Shown one piece after another: positions 6,455 to 16,300 of a stretch of 35,700 bases of DNA (positions are counted from its first letter, which is position 1; each line of letters opens with the position of its first letter). The notes under the pieces were generated by a model. The model saw only the letters and a program-made list of their open reading frames with translations. It had not been told where the DNA came from and made no database searches. Position numbers and translations under genes: made by a program. The stretch is from an uncultured Lachnospiraceae bacterium (GTDB lineage: Bacteria; Bacillota; Clostridia; Lachnospirales; Lachnospiraceae). Location: positions 1-35,700 of the forward strand of contig CAJUOE010000251.1 in the NCBI GenBank assembly GCA_910587895.1, read 5' to 3'.

Positions 6455-8979
6455 TAAAAAGAAATATGGTATGCCTGTGCCTGTCGCTGGTGCTTGGATA
6501 TTTGTATGCAAGAGCCGGCAAATGGTGGTTTCTGGCATTGTTTATGATGCTGCTCATTTTTGTGGCGGCAGCATTGTGGCATCTTCCGGCGCCTGATCCC
6601 GATAAGCCCAGGGAGCGTGGACAGCGTCAGAAGATGTGTATCCTTTATGCTGTTTTGGCAAGGGTGGTCGTGTGTATGGCGTTATTTACAGCATCATTTA
6701 TTCATATGCAAAAACAGCAGGGGATCCGGGACAGGCTGGAAAATGTTCTTGCCGATGGCGATAACATTACCGTTGCGGGGCAGGTTTTGCGGAAAGAGGA
6801 ATCGGATGCGCAAAGGCAGCATTCGCAGGGCAAGGGAGCCATTTCCGGGAAACAGGCATTTGAAAAGAAACAGACATCTGAAAAGAAACAATTTATCTAT
6901 TATCTCAGGGAAACCCATGTGTTTGTGGAGGGCAGGAGTTATCCGTGCCATGGGATTCTTATTTACAGTTCTAACGGTCAGTATCAGCCGGGCAATGTTT
7001 TAAAAGCGACCGGACGGTATGCGCCGTTTCCAGTATCCCGCAATGAAGGGAATTTCAATCAGAAACAATATCAGCAGAGCAGAAAATGGGAATTTCGGGT
7101 TTATGCAGAATCCGAGACGCTGGTTTCACAGCAGGAAAATAAATATGCCGTGTTTCTGGGCAGGTTACGCGCCAGAATGAAGAAGGTGTTTGTGGATGCG
7201 CTGGATGACACGGACGCAGGGGTGATGGCGGATATGACGCTTGGGGAAAAGTCACTGCTTGCGCCGGAGACGAAAGCGTTGTACCAAGACGCGGGAATCT
7301 CCCACATTTTAGCAATTTCCGGGCTGCACGTTTCGATTCTTGGCATGGGCTTGCTGCGTTTTTTGCAGTGGATTGGCTGTCGCCCAAAATGCAGCGCCAT
7401 CCTTGCATCCGTCATGGTGTGCAGTTTTTGCGTCTTTTCAGGGATGGAAGTGTCCACTGTGCGCGCGGTGGGGATGTTTCTTCTCATGATGACGGCGCAG
7501 GTTCTGGGGTACAGCTATGATTCTGTGACGGCGTTAGCGGTGAGTGCAGCAGTTCAGCTCTGGCAGAATCCTTTTCTGATGGAATACGCCGGGTTTCTGT
7601 TTTCCTATGGAGCAGTATTCGGCGTGGTTGTGGTGTGGAAGATTGTGCAGCGGGCACAAAAGGCGCAGGAGGGGGAACGGAAGAAAAAGGAAGGGCTAAA
7701 GAGAGGGAAAGGACGGAAGAAAGGAGAAAAGCAGAAGAAAAGCGGGGGACTGCAGTGGGCAGGTCGGAAGGTGTGCGGCATCATGTGCGCAAGCGCCTGC
7801 ATCCAGCTTGCGACGCTGCCGCTTACCGTATATTTCTACTATGAAATTCCGACCTACAGCATTCCGGTCAATGCCTGCATCCTCCCGTTTATGGGAATTT
7901 TGCTGTTCCTGGGATTTCTGGGCGGGTTGCTGGGGATTTTGTATCCGGGTATGTCCGCGGCTCTGCTGACGCCTGCCGGATGGCTGCTTGATTTCAATGA
8001 GGCGATCTGTACCATCTCCGGAAAACTGCCGTGGGCAAATTTTATTGCCGGGAAACCGTCTCTGGAGCTGGTATTGGCGTATTATGGAATTCTTGGCATT
8101 TGCCTGTTTTTGGTCTGGCGCAGGAAGAAGAAACGCTATCTGGCGGGAATTGTGCTGATGCTCGCCTGTTTGCTGTTTGTCCGGGAAAATGCCCGGTTTG
8201 AGATTGATGTTCTGGATGTCGGACAGGGGGATGGCATTATGATTCAAAATGAAGATGGAGAACATTTCTTTGTCGATGGAGGGAGCAGCGATGTAAAGCA
8301 GGTGGGAGAATACCGGATCCTGCCCTTTTTGAAATCGCGCGGGATTCGTTCTGTCAAAGGCTGGATTGTCAGCCATGCGGACGCGGATCATATCAGCGGA
8401 TTGCTGGAACTGCTGCAGCAGGGATATCCGGTGGAGACTTTAATTCTTGCAGAACATATGGTAAGGGATGCAGCGATGGAGGAATTGCTGCAAACGGCGA
8501 AAACGGCGGGCTGTGAGATATTGTATGTGTCGCCGGGAATGAAATTTGGCTCTGGAAATACGGTATTTACGGTACTTGCGCCGGATGTGGAAGGTACAGA
8601 GCGCAATGCGTCTTCCCTGTCTTTCGTATTGGAGCATGGGGAATTTACCGGGGTGTTTACCGGTGATATCGGCGCCCGGCAGGAGCAGGAATTGCTGGAA
8701 TCCGGACGTTTGGCGCGCTATGGCGTGGAAAATGTGGACTTTTACAAGGCTGCCCACCACGGTTCCGACTATTCTAACAGCGGGGAATTATTGGAGATGC
8801 TGTCTCCGGAAATAACCGTAATTTCCTGTGCAGAGAAGAATTCTTACGGACATCCCGGCAGGGAGGCCGTGAATCGGATGCGGGAAACAGGCGGCAATCT
8901 GTTTCTTACGATGAAACAGGGGCAGATTTGCATACAGCCGGAGGAAGAGGGCGTTTTGGTCTGGACATATTTTCCCTGA
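6451..8979 (+). CDS. comEC: ComEC/Rec2 DNA internalization channel with metallo-beta-lactamase-fold domain
   Basis: An 842-aa protein starting at TTG, overlapping the previous gene by 4 bp, with GGGAGG 5 bp upstream. The order is N-terminal membrane segments, an OB-like extracellular region (about 95-220), the Competence membrane domain (about 235-560, with ISHILAISGLHVSILGMGL) and a C-terminal metallo-beta-lactamase fold (about 585-842). That last domain shows LDVGQGDG and the metal-binding motif SHADADHIS near residues 640-648, plus AAHHGSDYSNS. It moves single-stranded DNA across the membrane, and the C-terminal domain is thought to degrade the other strand. A Lys/Arg-rich stretch of about 25 residues (near 411-433) is inserted in a cytoplasmic loop. 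The protein looks intact. Confidence 0.95.
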   Translation: MIKRNMVCLCLSLVLGYLYARAGKWWFLALFMMLLIFVAAALWHLPAPDPDKPRERGQRQKMCILYAVLARVVVCMALFTASFIHMQKQQGIRDRLENVLADGDNITVAGQVLRKEESDAQRQHSQGKGAISGKQAFEKKQTSEKKQFIYYLRETHVFVEGRSYPCHGILIYSSNGQYQPGNVLKATGRYAPFPVSRNEGNFNQKQYQQSRKWEFRVYAESETLVSQQENKYAVFLGRLRARMKKVFVDALDDTDAGVMADMTLGEKSLLAPETKALYQDAGISHILAISGLHVSILGMGLLRFLQWIGCRPKCSAILASVMVCSFCVFSGMEVSTVRAVGMFLLMMTAQVLGYSYDSVTALAVSAAVQLWQNPFLMEYAGFLFSYGAVFGVVVVWKIVQRAQKAQEGERKKKEGLKRGKGRKKGEKQKKSGGLQWAGRKVCGIMCASACIQLATLPLTVYFYYEIPTYSIPVNACILPFMGILLFLGFLGGLLGILYPGMSAALLTPAGWLLDFNEAICTISGKLPWANFIAGKPSLELVLAYYGILGICLFLVWRRKKKRYLAGIVLMLACLLFVRENARFEIDVLDVGQGDGIMIQNEDGEHFFVDGGSSDVKQVGEYRILPFLKSRGIRSVKGWIVSHADADHISGLLELLQQGYPVETLILAEHMVRDAAMEELLQTAKTAGCEILYVSPGMKFGSGNTVFTVLAPDVEGTERNASSLSFVLEHGEFTGVFTGDIGARQEQELLESGRLARYGVENVDFYKAAHHGSDYSNSGELLEMLSPEITVISCAEKNSYGHPGREAVNRMRETGGNLFLTMKQGQICIQPEEEGVLVWTYFP

Positions 8980-9010
8980 GAGTATAAGATGATGGTATGG
9001 AGGATTCGAG

Positions 9011-9991
9011 ATGAAAAGCATAGATGAAGATATCAAATCGGGAAGTTTCCAATCGGTGTATCTTTTGTACGGGGAGGAATCGTATTTAAAGAGGCAGTAT
9101 GGACAGAAATTACGTCAGGCATTGGTAAAATCGGATGATACGATGAATGCCTCATATTACGAGGGGAAGAATGTAAATCCCGGCGAGATGATAGATTTGG
9201 CGGAGACTTTGCCTTTTTTCGCGGAGCGGAGGCTGATTTTCGTGGAAAACAGCGGCGTGTTCAAGGCTTCCTGTGAAGAGCTTGCAGATTATATGAAGCA
9301 TATTGCTAAGACGACCTGTTTCGTGTTTGTAGAGGATGAGGTTGATAAGCGGAGCAAGATGTATAAAGCGGTCAGGAATGCGGGGCGCGTGGTCGAATTT
9401 CCGCGGCAGGGACAGGAAATATTGACGCGCTGGATTTTGTCGCGGCTGAAACGTGAGAACAAGAAAATTACACAGCCGGTCTTGCAGCTTTTTCTGGAAA
9501 AGACCGGGGATGATATGGAATATATTGACAGGGAGCTGGAAAAGCTGTTCTGCTATACCCTGGAGCGGGAAGTGATTTCAGAGGAAGATGTGGAGGCGGT
9601 CTGTGTCGGGCAGACGACGGGAAAAATATTTGAAATGGTAGATAAAATTGCCGAAAAGAAGCAGAAACAGGCATTGGAGCTTTACTATGACCTGCTGGCC
9701 TTAAAGGAGCCACCGATGCGGATTCTGTTTCTGATTGCCAGGCAGTTCCAGATTCTCCTTCAGGTAAAGGATTTGAAACGGCAGGGCTATGACAATAAAT
9801 TTATCGCCTCCAAAGCGAAAATTCCGGAGTTTGCCGTGCGTAAGAATGCCGCGCAGGCAGGGAGGTTTAAGACCGACCAGTTAAAAGAGGCTGTGGCAGA
9901 TTGCGTGCAGACGGAAGAGGATGTAAAAACAGGCATCCTGAATGACCGCATGGCAGTGGAGCTTTTGATCGTTAGGTACAGCGGGAAGTGA
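9011..9991 (+). CDS. holA: DNA polymerase III subunit delta
   Basis: A 326-aa protein of normal length for HolA. The N-terminus SVYLLYGEESYLKRQY is the family's AAA+-like entry (a degenerate P-loop), followed by the collar domain with VLQLFLEKTGDDMEYIDRELEKL and the C-terminal domain with PPMRILFLIARQFQILLQVK. It is the clamp-loader subunit that opens the beta sliding clamp. It sits 31 bp after comEC, the conserved comEC-holA order of Firmicutes. In Bacillus the next genes are rpsT, gpr and spoIIP, but here lepA follows after 178 bp. Confidence 0.95.
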   Translation: MKSIDEDIKSGSFQSVYLLYGEESYLKRQYGQKLRQALVKSDDTMNASYYEGKNVNPGEMIDLAETLPFFAERRLIFVENSGVFKASCEELADYMKHIAKTTCFVFVEDEVDKRSKMYKAVRNAGRVVEFPRQGQEILTRWILSRLKRENKKITQPVLQLFLEKTGDDMEYIDRELEKLFCYTLEREVISEEDVEAVCVGQTTGKIFEMVDKIAEKKQKQALELYYDLLALKEPPMRILFLIARQFQILLQVKDLKRQGYDNKFIASKAKIPEFAVRKNAAQAGRFKTDQLKEAVADCVQTEEDVKTGILNDRMAVELLIVRYSGK

Positions 9992-10084
9992 GGAAACATG
10001 GTAACAAACTGGCGGAACTAATACGAAGGATAGACAAATATAGTGGGTTGGTAATGGACAAACCACTATGTTTTGTGGTAATAT

Positions 10085-10126
10085 AACCTAAGGAGGGACC
10101 CACGAAGTGGGAGGATGCCTTAGGTT
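10085..10126 (+). ncRNA. Structured 5' leader element upstream of lepA (candidate cis-regulatory RNA)
   Basis: A two-tier hairpin: a perfect 9-bp outer stem AACCTAAGG/CCTTAGGTT, an internal loop AGGGA opposite AGGATG, and a perfect 5-bp inner stem CCCAC/GTGGG closed by GAA. It starts 85 bp before the lepA ATG and has no T run after it, so it is not an intrinsic terminator. The purine-rich AAGGAGGGAC within it is repeated exactly at 10158-10167 as the real lepA ribosome binding site. A further dyad, ACCAC/GTGGT, lies at about 10061-10079. A weak promoter (TGGACA, 18 bp, TAATAT at 10079-10084) may start transcription here. I do not recognise the motif as a known riboswitch class. Confidence 0.45.
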
Positions 10127-10169
10127 TCCTGGATATAGCCCTAAAGTAGATTGACCGAAGGAGGGACAT

Positions 10170-11984
10170 ATGGAAACAATAGACCAGAGTAAAATCAGAA
10201 ATTTTTGTATCATTGCACATATAGATCATGGGAAATCCACCCTTGCCGACCGCATTATCGAGAAGACGGGGCTGCTTACCAGCCGGGAGATGCAGGCGCA
10301 GGTTCTGGATAACATGGAACTGGAACGGGAACGTGGAATCACGATTAAGGCACAGGCCGTCCGTATCGTATATAAGGCGAAGGATGGCGAGGAATATATC
10401 TTTAACCTCATTGATACCCCGGGACATGTGGATTTTAATTATGAAGTTTCGCGCAGCCTCGCAGCATGTGACGGGGCTGTTCTTGTCGTGGACGCGGCGC
10501 AGGGAATTGAGGCGCAGACGCTTGCGAACGTTTATCTGGCGCTCGACCATGATCTGGACGTGTTTCCGGTTATCAATAAAATTGACCTGCCCAGTGCAGA
10601 GCCGGAACGCGTGATAGAAGAGATTGAGGACATCATCGGGCTGGAGGCGCAGGACGCCCCCAGAATTTCAGCAAAGACAGGCCTGAATATTGAGGATGTC
10701 CTGGAACAGATTGTAACGAAAATACCGGCGCCTGGCGGGAGCCCGGACAATCCCATGCAGGCGTTGATTTTTGATTCCCTTTATGATTCCTACAAGGGCG
10801 TAATCGTGTTTTGCCGGATGAAAGAGGGAACGGTTCGCGTGGGAACAACGATCAGGATGATGGCGACAGGCGCGACGGCAGACGTTGTGGAAGTCGGGTA
10901 CTTTGGGGCAGGACAGTTTATCCCCTGTGAGGAGCTCAGTGCAGGGATGGTTGGCTATATCACGGCAAGCCTTAAGAACGTGCGCGACACGCAGGTGGGC
11001 GATACCGTGACGGACGCGGCCAATCCCTGCAAGGAGCCGCTTCCGGGGTATAAGAAGGTAAATCCCATGGTTTACTGCGGCATGTATCCGGCAGATGGCG
11101 CCAAATATCCCGATTTGCGGGATGCGCTTGAGAAATTACAGTTAAATGACGCCGCTTTGCAGTTTGAGCCGGAGACGTCGATTGCGCTTGGTTTCGGATT
11201 CCGGTGCGGCTTTCTTGGCCTTTTGCACCTGGAGATCATTCAGGAGCGTCTGGAGCGGGAATACAGCCTGGATCTCGTGACGACGGCGCCGGGCGTTATC
11301 TACCGGGTATACAAGACTAATGGAGAGATGATTGAGCTGACGAATCCGTCCAACCTGCCGGATCCGGCGGAGATTGATTATATGGAAGAGCCGATGGTAA
11401 ATGCGGAGATTATGGTTACCAGCGAATATATCGGCGCAATCATGGATTTATGCCAGGAACGCCGCGGCATCTATGTGAGCATGGAATATATGGAAGAGAC
11501 GCGCGCGTTAATTAAATATGAGCTGCCGTTGAATGAAATCATTTACGATTTCTTCGACGCTTTGAAATCGCGTTCCAGAGGCTACGCTTCGTTTGATTAC
11601 GAGATGAAGGGGTATGCCCGTTCCGAGCTTGTCAAGCTGGACATCTTGATCAACCGTGAGGAAGTGGATGCATTGTCCTTTATTGTCCACAGTGGAACGG
11701 CTTATGAACGCGGCAGGAAAATGTGCGAGAAACTCAAAGAAGAAATTCCGCGGCATCTGTTTGAGATCCCCATTCAGGCGGCAATCGGCAGCAAGGTAAT
11801 TGCGCGTGAGACCGTAAAGGCAATGCGCAAAGATGTGCTTGCCAAGTGTTACGGCGGCGATATTACCAGAAAACGCAAGCTTCTGGAGAAACAGAAAGAG
11901 GGCAAGAAACGGATGCGCCAGATTGGCAGTGTAGAAATTCCGCAGAAGGCGTTTATGAGCGTCCTCAAACTGGATGATAAATAG
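10170..11984 (+). CDS. lepA: Translation elongation factor 4 (LepA) GTPase
   Basis: A 604-aa protein of standard LepA length. G-motifs are visible: G1 AHIDHGKST (16-24), G3 DTPGH (82-86), G4 NKID (136-139). Domain II, domain III and the LepA-specific C-terminal domain follow; the last ends GGDITRKRKLLEKQKEGKKRM, the diagnostic LepA tail. LepA back-translocates stalled ribosomes and affects initiation under stress. A strong GAAGGAGGG site lies 5-6 bp before the ATG. The stop codon abuts the hemW ATG directly, so the two are co-translated. Confidence 0.98.
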   Translation: METIDQSKIRNFCIIAHIDHGKSTLADRIIEKTGLLTSREMQAQVLDNMELERERGITIKAQAVRIVYKAKDGEEYIFNLIDTPGHVDFNYEVSRSLAACDGAVLVVDAAQGIEAQTLANVYLALDHDLDVFPVINKIDLPSAEPERVIEEIEDIIGLEAQDAPRISAKTGLNIEDVLEQIVTKIPAPGGSPDNPMQALIFDSLYDSYKGVIVFCRMKEGTVRVGTTIRMMATGATADVVEVGYFGAGQFIPCEELSAGMVGYITASLKNVRDTQVGDTVTDAANPCKEPLPGYKKVNPMVYCGMYPADGAKYPDLRDALEKLQLNDAALQFEPETSIALGFGFRCGFLGLLHLEIIQERLEREYSLDLVTTAPGVIYRVYKTNGEMIELTNPSNLPDPAEIDYMEEPMVNAEIMVTSEYIGAIMDLCQERRGIYVSMEYMEETRALIKYELPLNEIIYDFFDALKSRSRGYASFDYEMKGYARSELVKLDILINREEVDALSFIVHSGTAYERGRKMCEKLKEEIPRHLFEIPIQAAIGSKVIARETVKAMRKDVLAKCYGGDITRKRKLLEKQKEGKKRMRQIGSVEIPQKAFMSVLKLDDK

Positions 11985-13211
11985 ATGGAAGCAGAGAAAG
12001 CATTGGAATTATATATTCATATTCCATTTTGTGTGAGGAAATGCAATTATTGTGATTTTCTGTCCATGCCTGCCGGGGCGGATGTGTACGGGAGTTACGT
12101 ACACAGGTTACTGGAAGAAATCAGGCAGCAGGGCATATTCTGCCGCGATTATCAGGTCTTATCTGTATTTATAGGGGGCGGAACGCCGTCCCTGCTTGCC
12201 GGCGTGCAGGTGCTGCAGATTATGGAGGCCGTGCAGAAGGGGTTTCGACTGAAAAAGGACGCGGAGATTACGCTGGAATGTAATCCCGGGACTTTGACGG
12301 GAGAGAAGCTGTCCTTTTATAAATCCGCAGGCATCAACCGTTTAAGCCTTGGATTGCAGTCTGTGGATGACAGGCATTTACAACGGCTTGGAAGGATCCA
12401 TACTTACAGAGATTTCCTTGAGAGTTTTGATCTGGCAAGGAAGAAAGAGTTTAACAATATCAATGTGGACCTGATGTCTGCATTGCCCGGACAGACGCCT
12501 GCGGACTGGGCGCATACGCTTAAGAAGGTTACAGAGCTGCAGCCGGAACATATTTCCGCCTACAGTCTGATTGTGGAAGAGGGCACGCCTTTTTATGAGT
12601 GGTATGGAGAGGACGAACTGCGCAGGGAGCGTGGGGGAACGCCGCTCATGCTGCCCACGGAGGAGTGCGAGCGGGAGATGTATGAGATGACCCGGGAAAT
12701 ATTGGAGACCCGGGGATACTTAAGATATGAAATATCCAACTACGCCCTGCCGGGCAGGGAATGCCGCCACAATATCGGTTATTGGACATTGACGCCGTAT
12801 CTGGGGCTTGGCCTTGGGAGTTCTTCTTTTTTGGAACACGTATGGTTTTCCAATACAAAAGACCTCGATATGTATCTGAACGGAGATTTTGTAAACCTCT
12901 CGGATATCCTGGAGGGGGCTTTTGAACCGGAGGGAGCGCAGGCTGTTCTGGAAGGGGAATCGGATATTATTTATCTGGATAAGCGGCAGCGGATGGAAGA
13001 ATTCATGTTCCTCGGGCTTCGGATGACGGAAGGAATTTCCAGAGACCGATTTGAGGAAATGTTTGGTGTAACGATAGAGAGTGTTTATGGACATATCCTG
13101 CAGAAATTGCGGCATCAGGGGCTTTTACAATTGCAGGAAAACAGGGTATCCCTTACGGAATCGGGAATCGCAGTGAGTAATTATGTGTTCTGTGAATTTT
13201 TGGAGGCGTAA
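11985..13211 (+). CDS. hemW: Radical SAM heme chaperone HemW
   Basis: A 408-aa radical SAM protein with the 4Fe-4S cluster motif C16-xxx-C20-x-x-C23 in HIPFCVRKCNYCDF, the GGGTPSLL loop, the ECNPGTL segment, LSLGLQSVDD and a C-terminal HemN-type domain (MEEFMFLGLRMTEGI). HemW has the three-residue spacing of coproporphyrinogen oxidase HemN but acts as a heme-transfer chaperone; older annotations name it an oxygen-independent coproporphyrinogen III oxidase. It begins on the base after the lepA stop, the conserved lepA-hemW pairing. In many Firmicutes hrcA-grpE-dnaK follows, but here a surface-protein locus does. Confidence 0.93.
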   Translation: MEAEKALELYIHIPFCVRKCNYCDFLSMPAGADVYGSYVHRLLEEIRQQGIFCRDYQVLSVFIGGGTPSLLAGVQVLQIMEAVQKGFRLKKDAEITLECNPGTLTGEKLSFYKSAGINRLSLGLQSVDDRHLQRLGRIHTYRDFLESFDLARKKEFNNINVDLMSALPGQTPADWAHTLKKVTELQPEHISAYSLIVEEGTPFYEWYGEDELRRERGGTPLMLPTEECEREMYEMTREILETRGYLRYEISNYALPGRECRHNIGYWTLTPYLGLGLGSSSFLEHVWFSNTKDLDMYLNGDFVNLSDILEGAFEPEGAQAVLEGESDIIYLDKRQRMEEFMFLGLRMTEGISRDRFEEMFGVTIESVYGHILQKLRHQGLLQLQENRVSLTESGIAVSNYVFCEFLEA

Positions 13212-13220
13212 GGATATTTA

Positions 13221-13249
13221 TTGCATATTATTTGGCATTTTGCTATTAA
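13221..13249 (+). promoter_or_regulatory. Possible sigma-A promoter for the surface-protein genes
   Basis: TTGCAT (13221-13226), a 17-bp spacer and TATTAA (13244-13249) precede the LamG/Ig gene by about 90 bp in an AT-rich stretch. The -10 matches only four of six positions. Confidence 0.35.
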
Positions 13250-13337
13250 AATATGAAATAAATGCGGGAAATCCTGCAAAAGAAAGGAGAAGGAAGGTTT
13301 AAAAGGAAAGGGAATTTAGTGAAGAAAGGAGAAAAAG

Positions 13338-16300
13338 ATGAGGTATAAGAAAATTGTGAGCAAAATACTTGCTTGCGCAATGGTAGTTACGACTGTATTT
13401 ACAGGAAATGTGGCTACCGCAGATGCAGCTGCCGGAAAGCTCGAGCCGGTGGCGAAGTATGATTTCGAGACGGTGGAGAATTATCAGGATATCAAGAAGG
13501 TTACAGGAGACCTTCAAGATTACACTGGAGACTTCAATGTAGCGGATGGAGGGCATAAGAGCGATAAGTCGTTTAGTACAGCGGTAGACGCTGCTCATTG
13601 TCTGAAACTTCCGCAGAAAAACCTTACGGACTATACGGTTTCTCTGTGGACATGGAGTGAGTATAATACATTGAATGCGAAGGATGGCAAGAAATTTCCA
13701 TTCATATCACTTGGAACACCAGAAAAGTATGTTACCTTAAAAGCTGAAGATGGAAAAAATGATAGACAAGCATACCTGTATTCTGGTACGGAAAAAGTTG
13801 TAGGCGAAATGATAGGGGTAAGCACTGGCGGATATTGGAAGGATAATTGGCGTATGCTTACAATTACCCAGTCTGGAGATACAGTGACGGTTTATCTGGA
13901 AGGCAAGAAGAAAGCAGAAACTACGGTAGAAGGTGGCTCATTGCTAACCGGAGAAGGCAGTATCTTGATTGGCGCGCAGCAGATTGGCGGCGGTGATACC
14001 TGGGTCAAATATGACGACATCAGCGTCTACGACGTGGCCTTAAGCGATGCGGAAGTAACGGAATTATTTACAGAAGGTTCTGTCACAGACAACCGCTCCC
14101 CGGACAAAGTGCTTGAGGCAAAGGGCATTACCGTATCCCCGGAAGACGGCACGCTGTTAGCAGGAAAGACCATGAAAGTGGAGGCGGTACTTCCTTCAGG
14201 CGTGGCAGGAGCGGATGGACTGACCGTTTCCTATGCGTCAAGTGACACAACTGTTGCAACCGTGGATGCAAACACTGGTGTTGTGGCTGGCGTGAAAAAG
14301 GGTACGGCGGAGATTACCGCGACAGCAGCAATCGGAACGGTGTCCAAGACCGCGAAGATGAACGTAACAGTCATGGCAACACCGGAGGAAATTTTGCAGG
14401 AAGTAGATTCTGTTAACGTGTCGAAAAACATTACTTGTGCAGTAGGTGGAACCGGACAGGTTGAGGTAGAACTTCCGACCGGACTTACCAAAGAGGATGT
14501 TACAATAGGCTATGCAGTTTCACCGGATGATGCGGTAGCGTCTGTGGACAATACAGGAAAGGTTACGGCGAAAACCGCCGGCAAGGCGCAGGTGGTTACA
14601 TCCGTAACGGCAGGCCAGACGACAAAGACAGGAATCACTGAGGTATGGGTTAAGAGTGCAGCAGAAATTCTGGATGAAAAAGGAATCACGGTAACACCCA
14701 GCCTGAAGATTACGGGAACCGGCACGGCTCAGATCGAGGTGACGCTGCCTGAAGAAATCAAGGAAAGCGATGTGACGATAGGATATGCGCTGAAATCAGG
14801 AGCGGCTACCGGCATTGCAACAGTGAATAATACCGGACTCGTGACAGGTGTAGCGACGGGAAGAACCGTTGTTACAACGACGGTAACCTGCGGCGCGGGA
14901 GATGGCATGGTAACGAAGACGGCAGATACGAACGTAAGGGTTCTCGGAACAGGGGTAGACGAAACGGTAGCAGTAGAATACGACCTGTCTGCAGCAGATA
15001 ATGGCAAACTGACGGATATTTCCAACCATAACAACGATGCCACCATTAAGGGAACGAACTATTCCTTTGCAGCACAGGACGGAGAGGACGTTATGACCCT
15101 CGGTGCAAATACATATCTGGAACTGCCCAAAGGCATTGTTTCCAGCCTTGATGATGTTGAGAAATTTACAATCGAGACCAGATTTGCTAAGAGCGCATCC
15201 TGCGGAGGCAATGCATGGCTCTTCTGCCTTGGCGCAAATACGAACACGAATTATCTGTTTGTATCTCCGAATTTCGGAAATCCAGGTATAATACGGAGTG
15301 GAATTAAGAACAGTACCGATGAAAAATTGTTCACGACGTCAAAACAGCCGGGAAATGATATTTTCCATACGCTTGACATGGTATTTGACGAAGGAAAAGT
15401 TACGCTTTACATGGATGGAGAGCAGATCAAGGGAGATTCCGGTGAATACAGTATAGATTCCGGCTACAGTATGCAGACGGATATCGTTGATGCAAATACC
15501 ACGGAGACTGTTTTAGGGTATATCGGGAAATCGCTCTGGCCAGCAGACGGACTGTTCCAGGGTAAGCTGTCTTCCTTTAAGATTTATAACGCAGCCCTGA
15601 GTGCAGAACAGATACAGGGAGAAGATGTAAAACAGGCGTTCCAGGAAAAGGTAAACGGCATGGAGCTTACGGCTGATAACCTTGGTACGAAAAATCCCTC
15701 TGTAGATGAAATAAAATATGACCTGGCATCCCTGCCAGATACTTTTGAGGAAAATCCTGTAACATGGAGTTCGAATCCGGAAGGGCTTATTGCAGCGGAC
15801 GGCAAGGTATACAATGACGAGACGGCAGATAAGGATGCCAAATTGATTGCAACCGTAACCTCCGGCTCCATGACGGCAAAGAAGGAGTTTGCGGTGAAAG
15901 TGCTGAAAGCAGACCGGACAGCCTTGAATACAGCGATTGCAACGGCGCAGGAAAAGATTGCCAACGCACAGGATTATACGGCAGATTCCATTGCAAAACT
16001 GAGAACAGCGCTTCAGGAGGCACAGTCGCAGGAGATCAAAGGACAGACAAGAATTGACAGCGCCGAGACAAAACTTACGAGAGAGATTAATAAACTGGTA
16101 GAGGCAAGGGGTGACCGCGATCCGTTCAGCAAAATTACCAATAGCTGCTGGGACAGGGAGGTTACGATCGAGCCGACAAAGACGGCAACCGTATTCCGTC
16201 TTCCGAACACCCTGAAATTAAATGAGGACGTTACCATTACCTATGAATCCAGCCACCCGGCGATTGCATCTGTGAATGCAAACGGGCTTGTGACTGCCGG

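Noticed and set aside
7696..8391. 231-codon minus-strand frame opposite comEC
   Set aside because: Shadow of the comEC coding sequence; composition is typical of an antisense reading.
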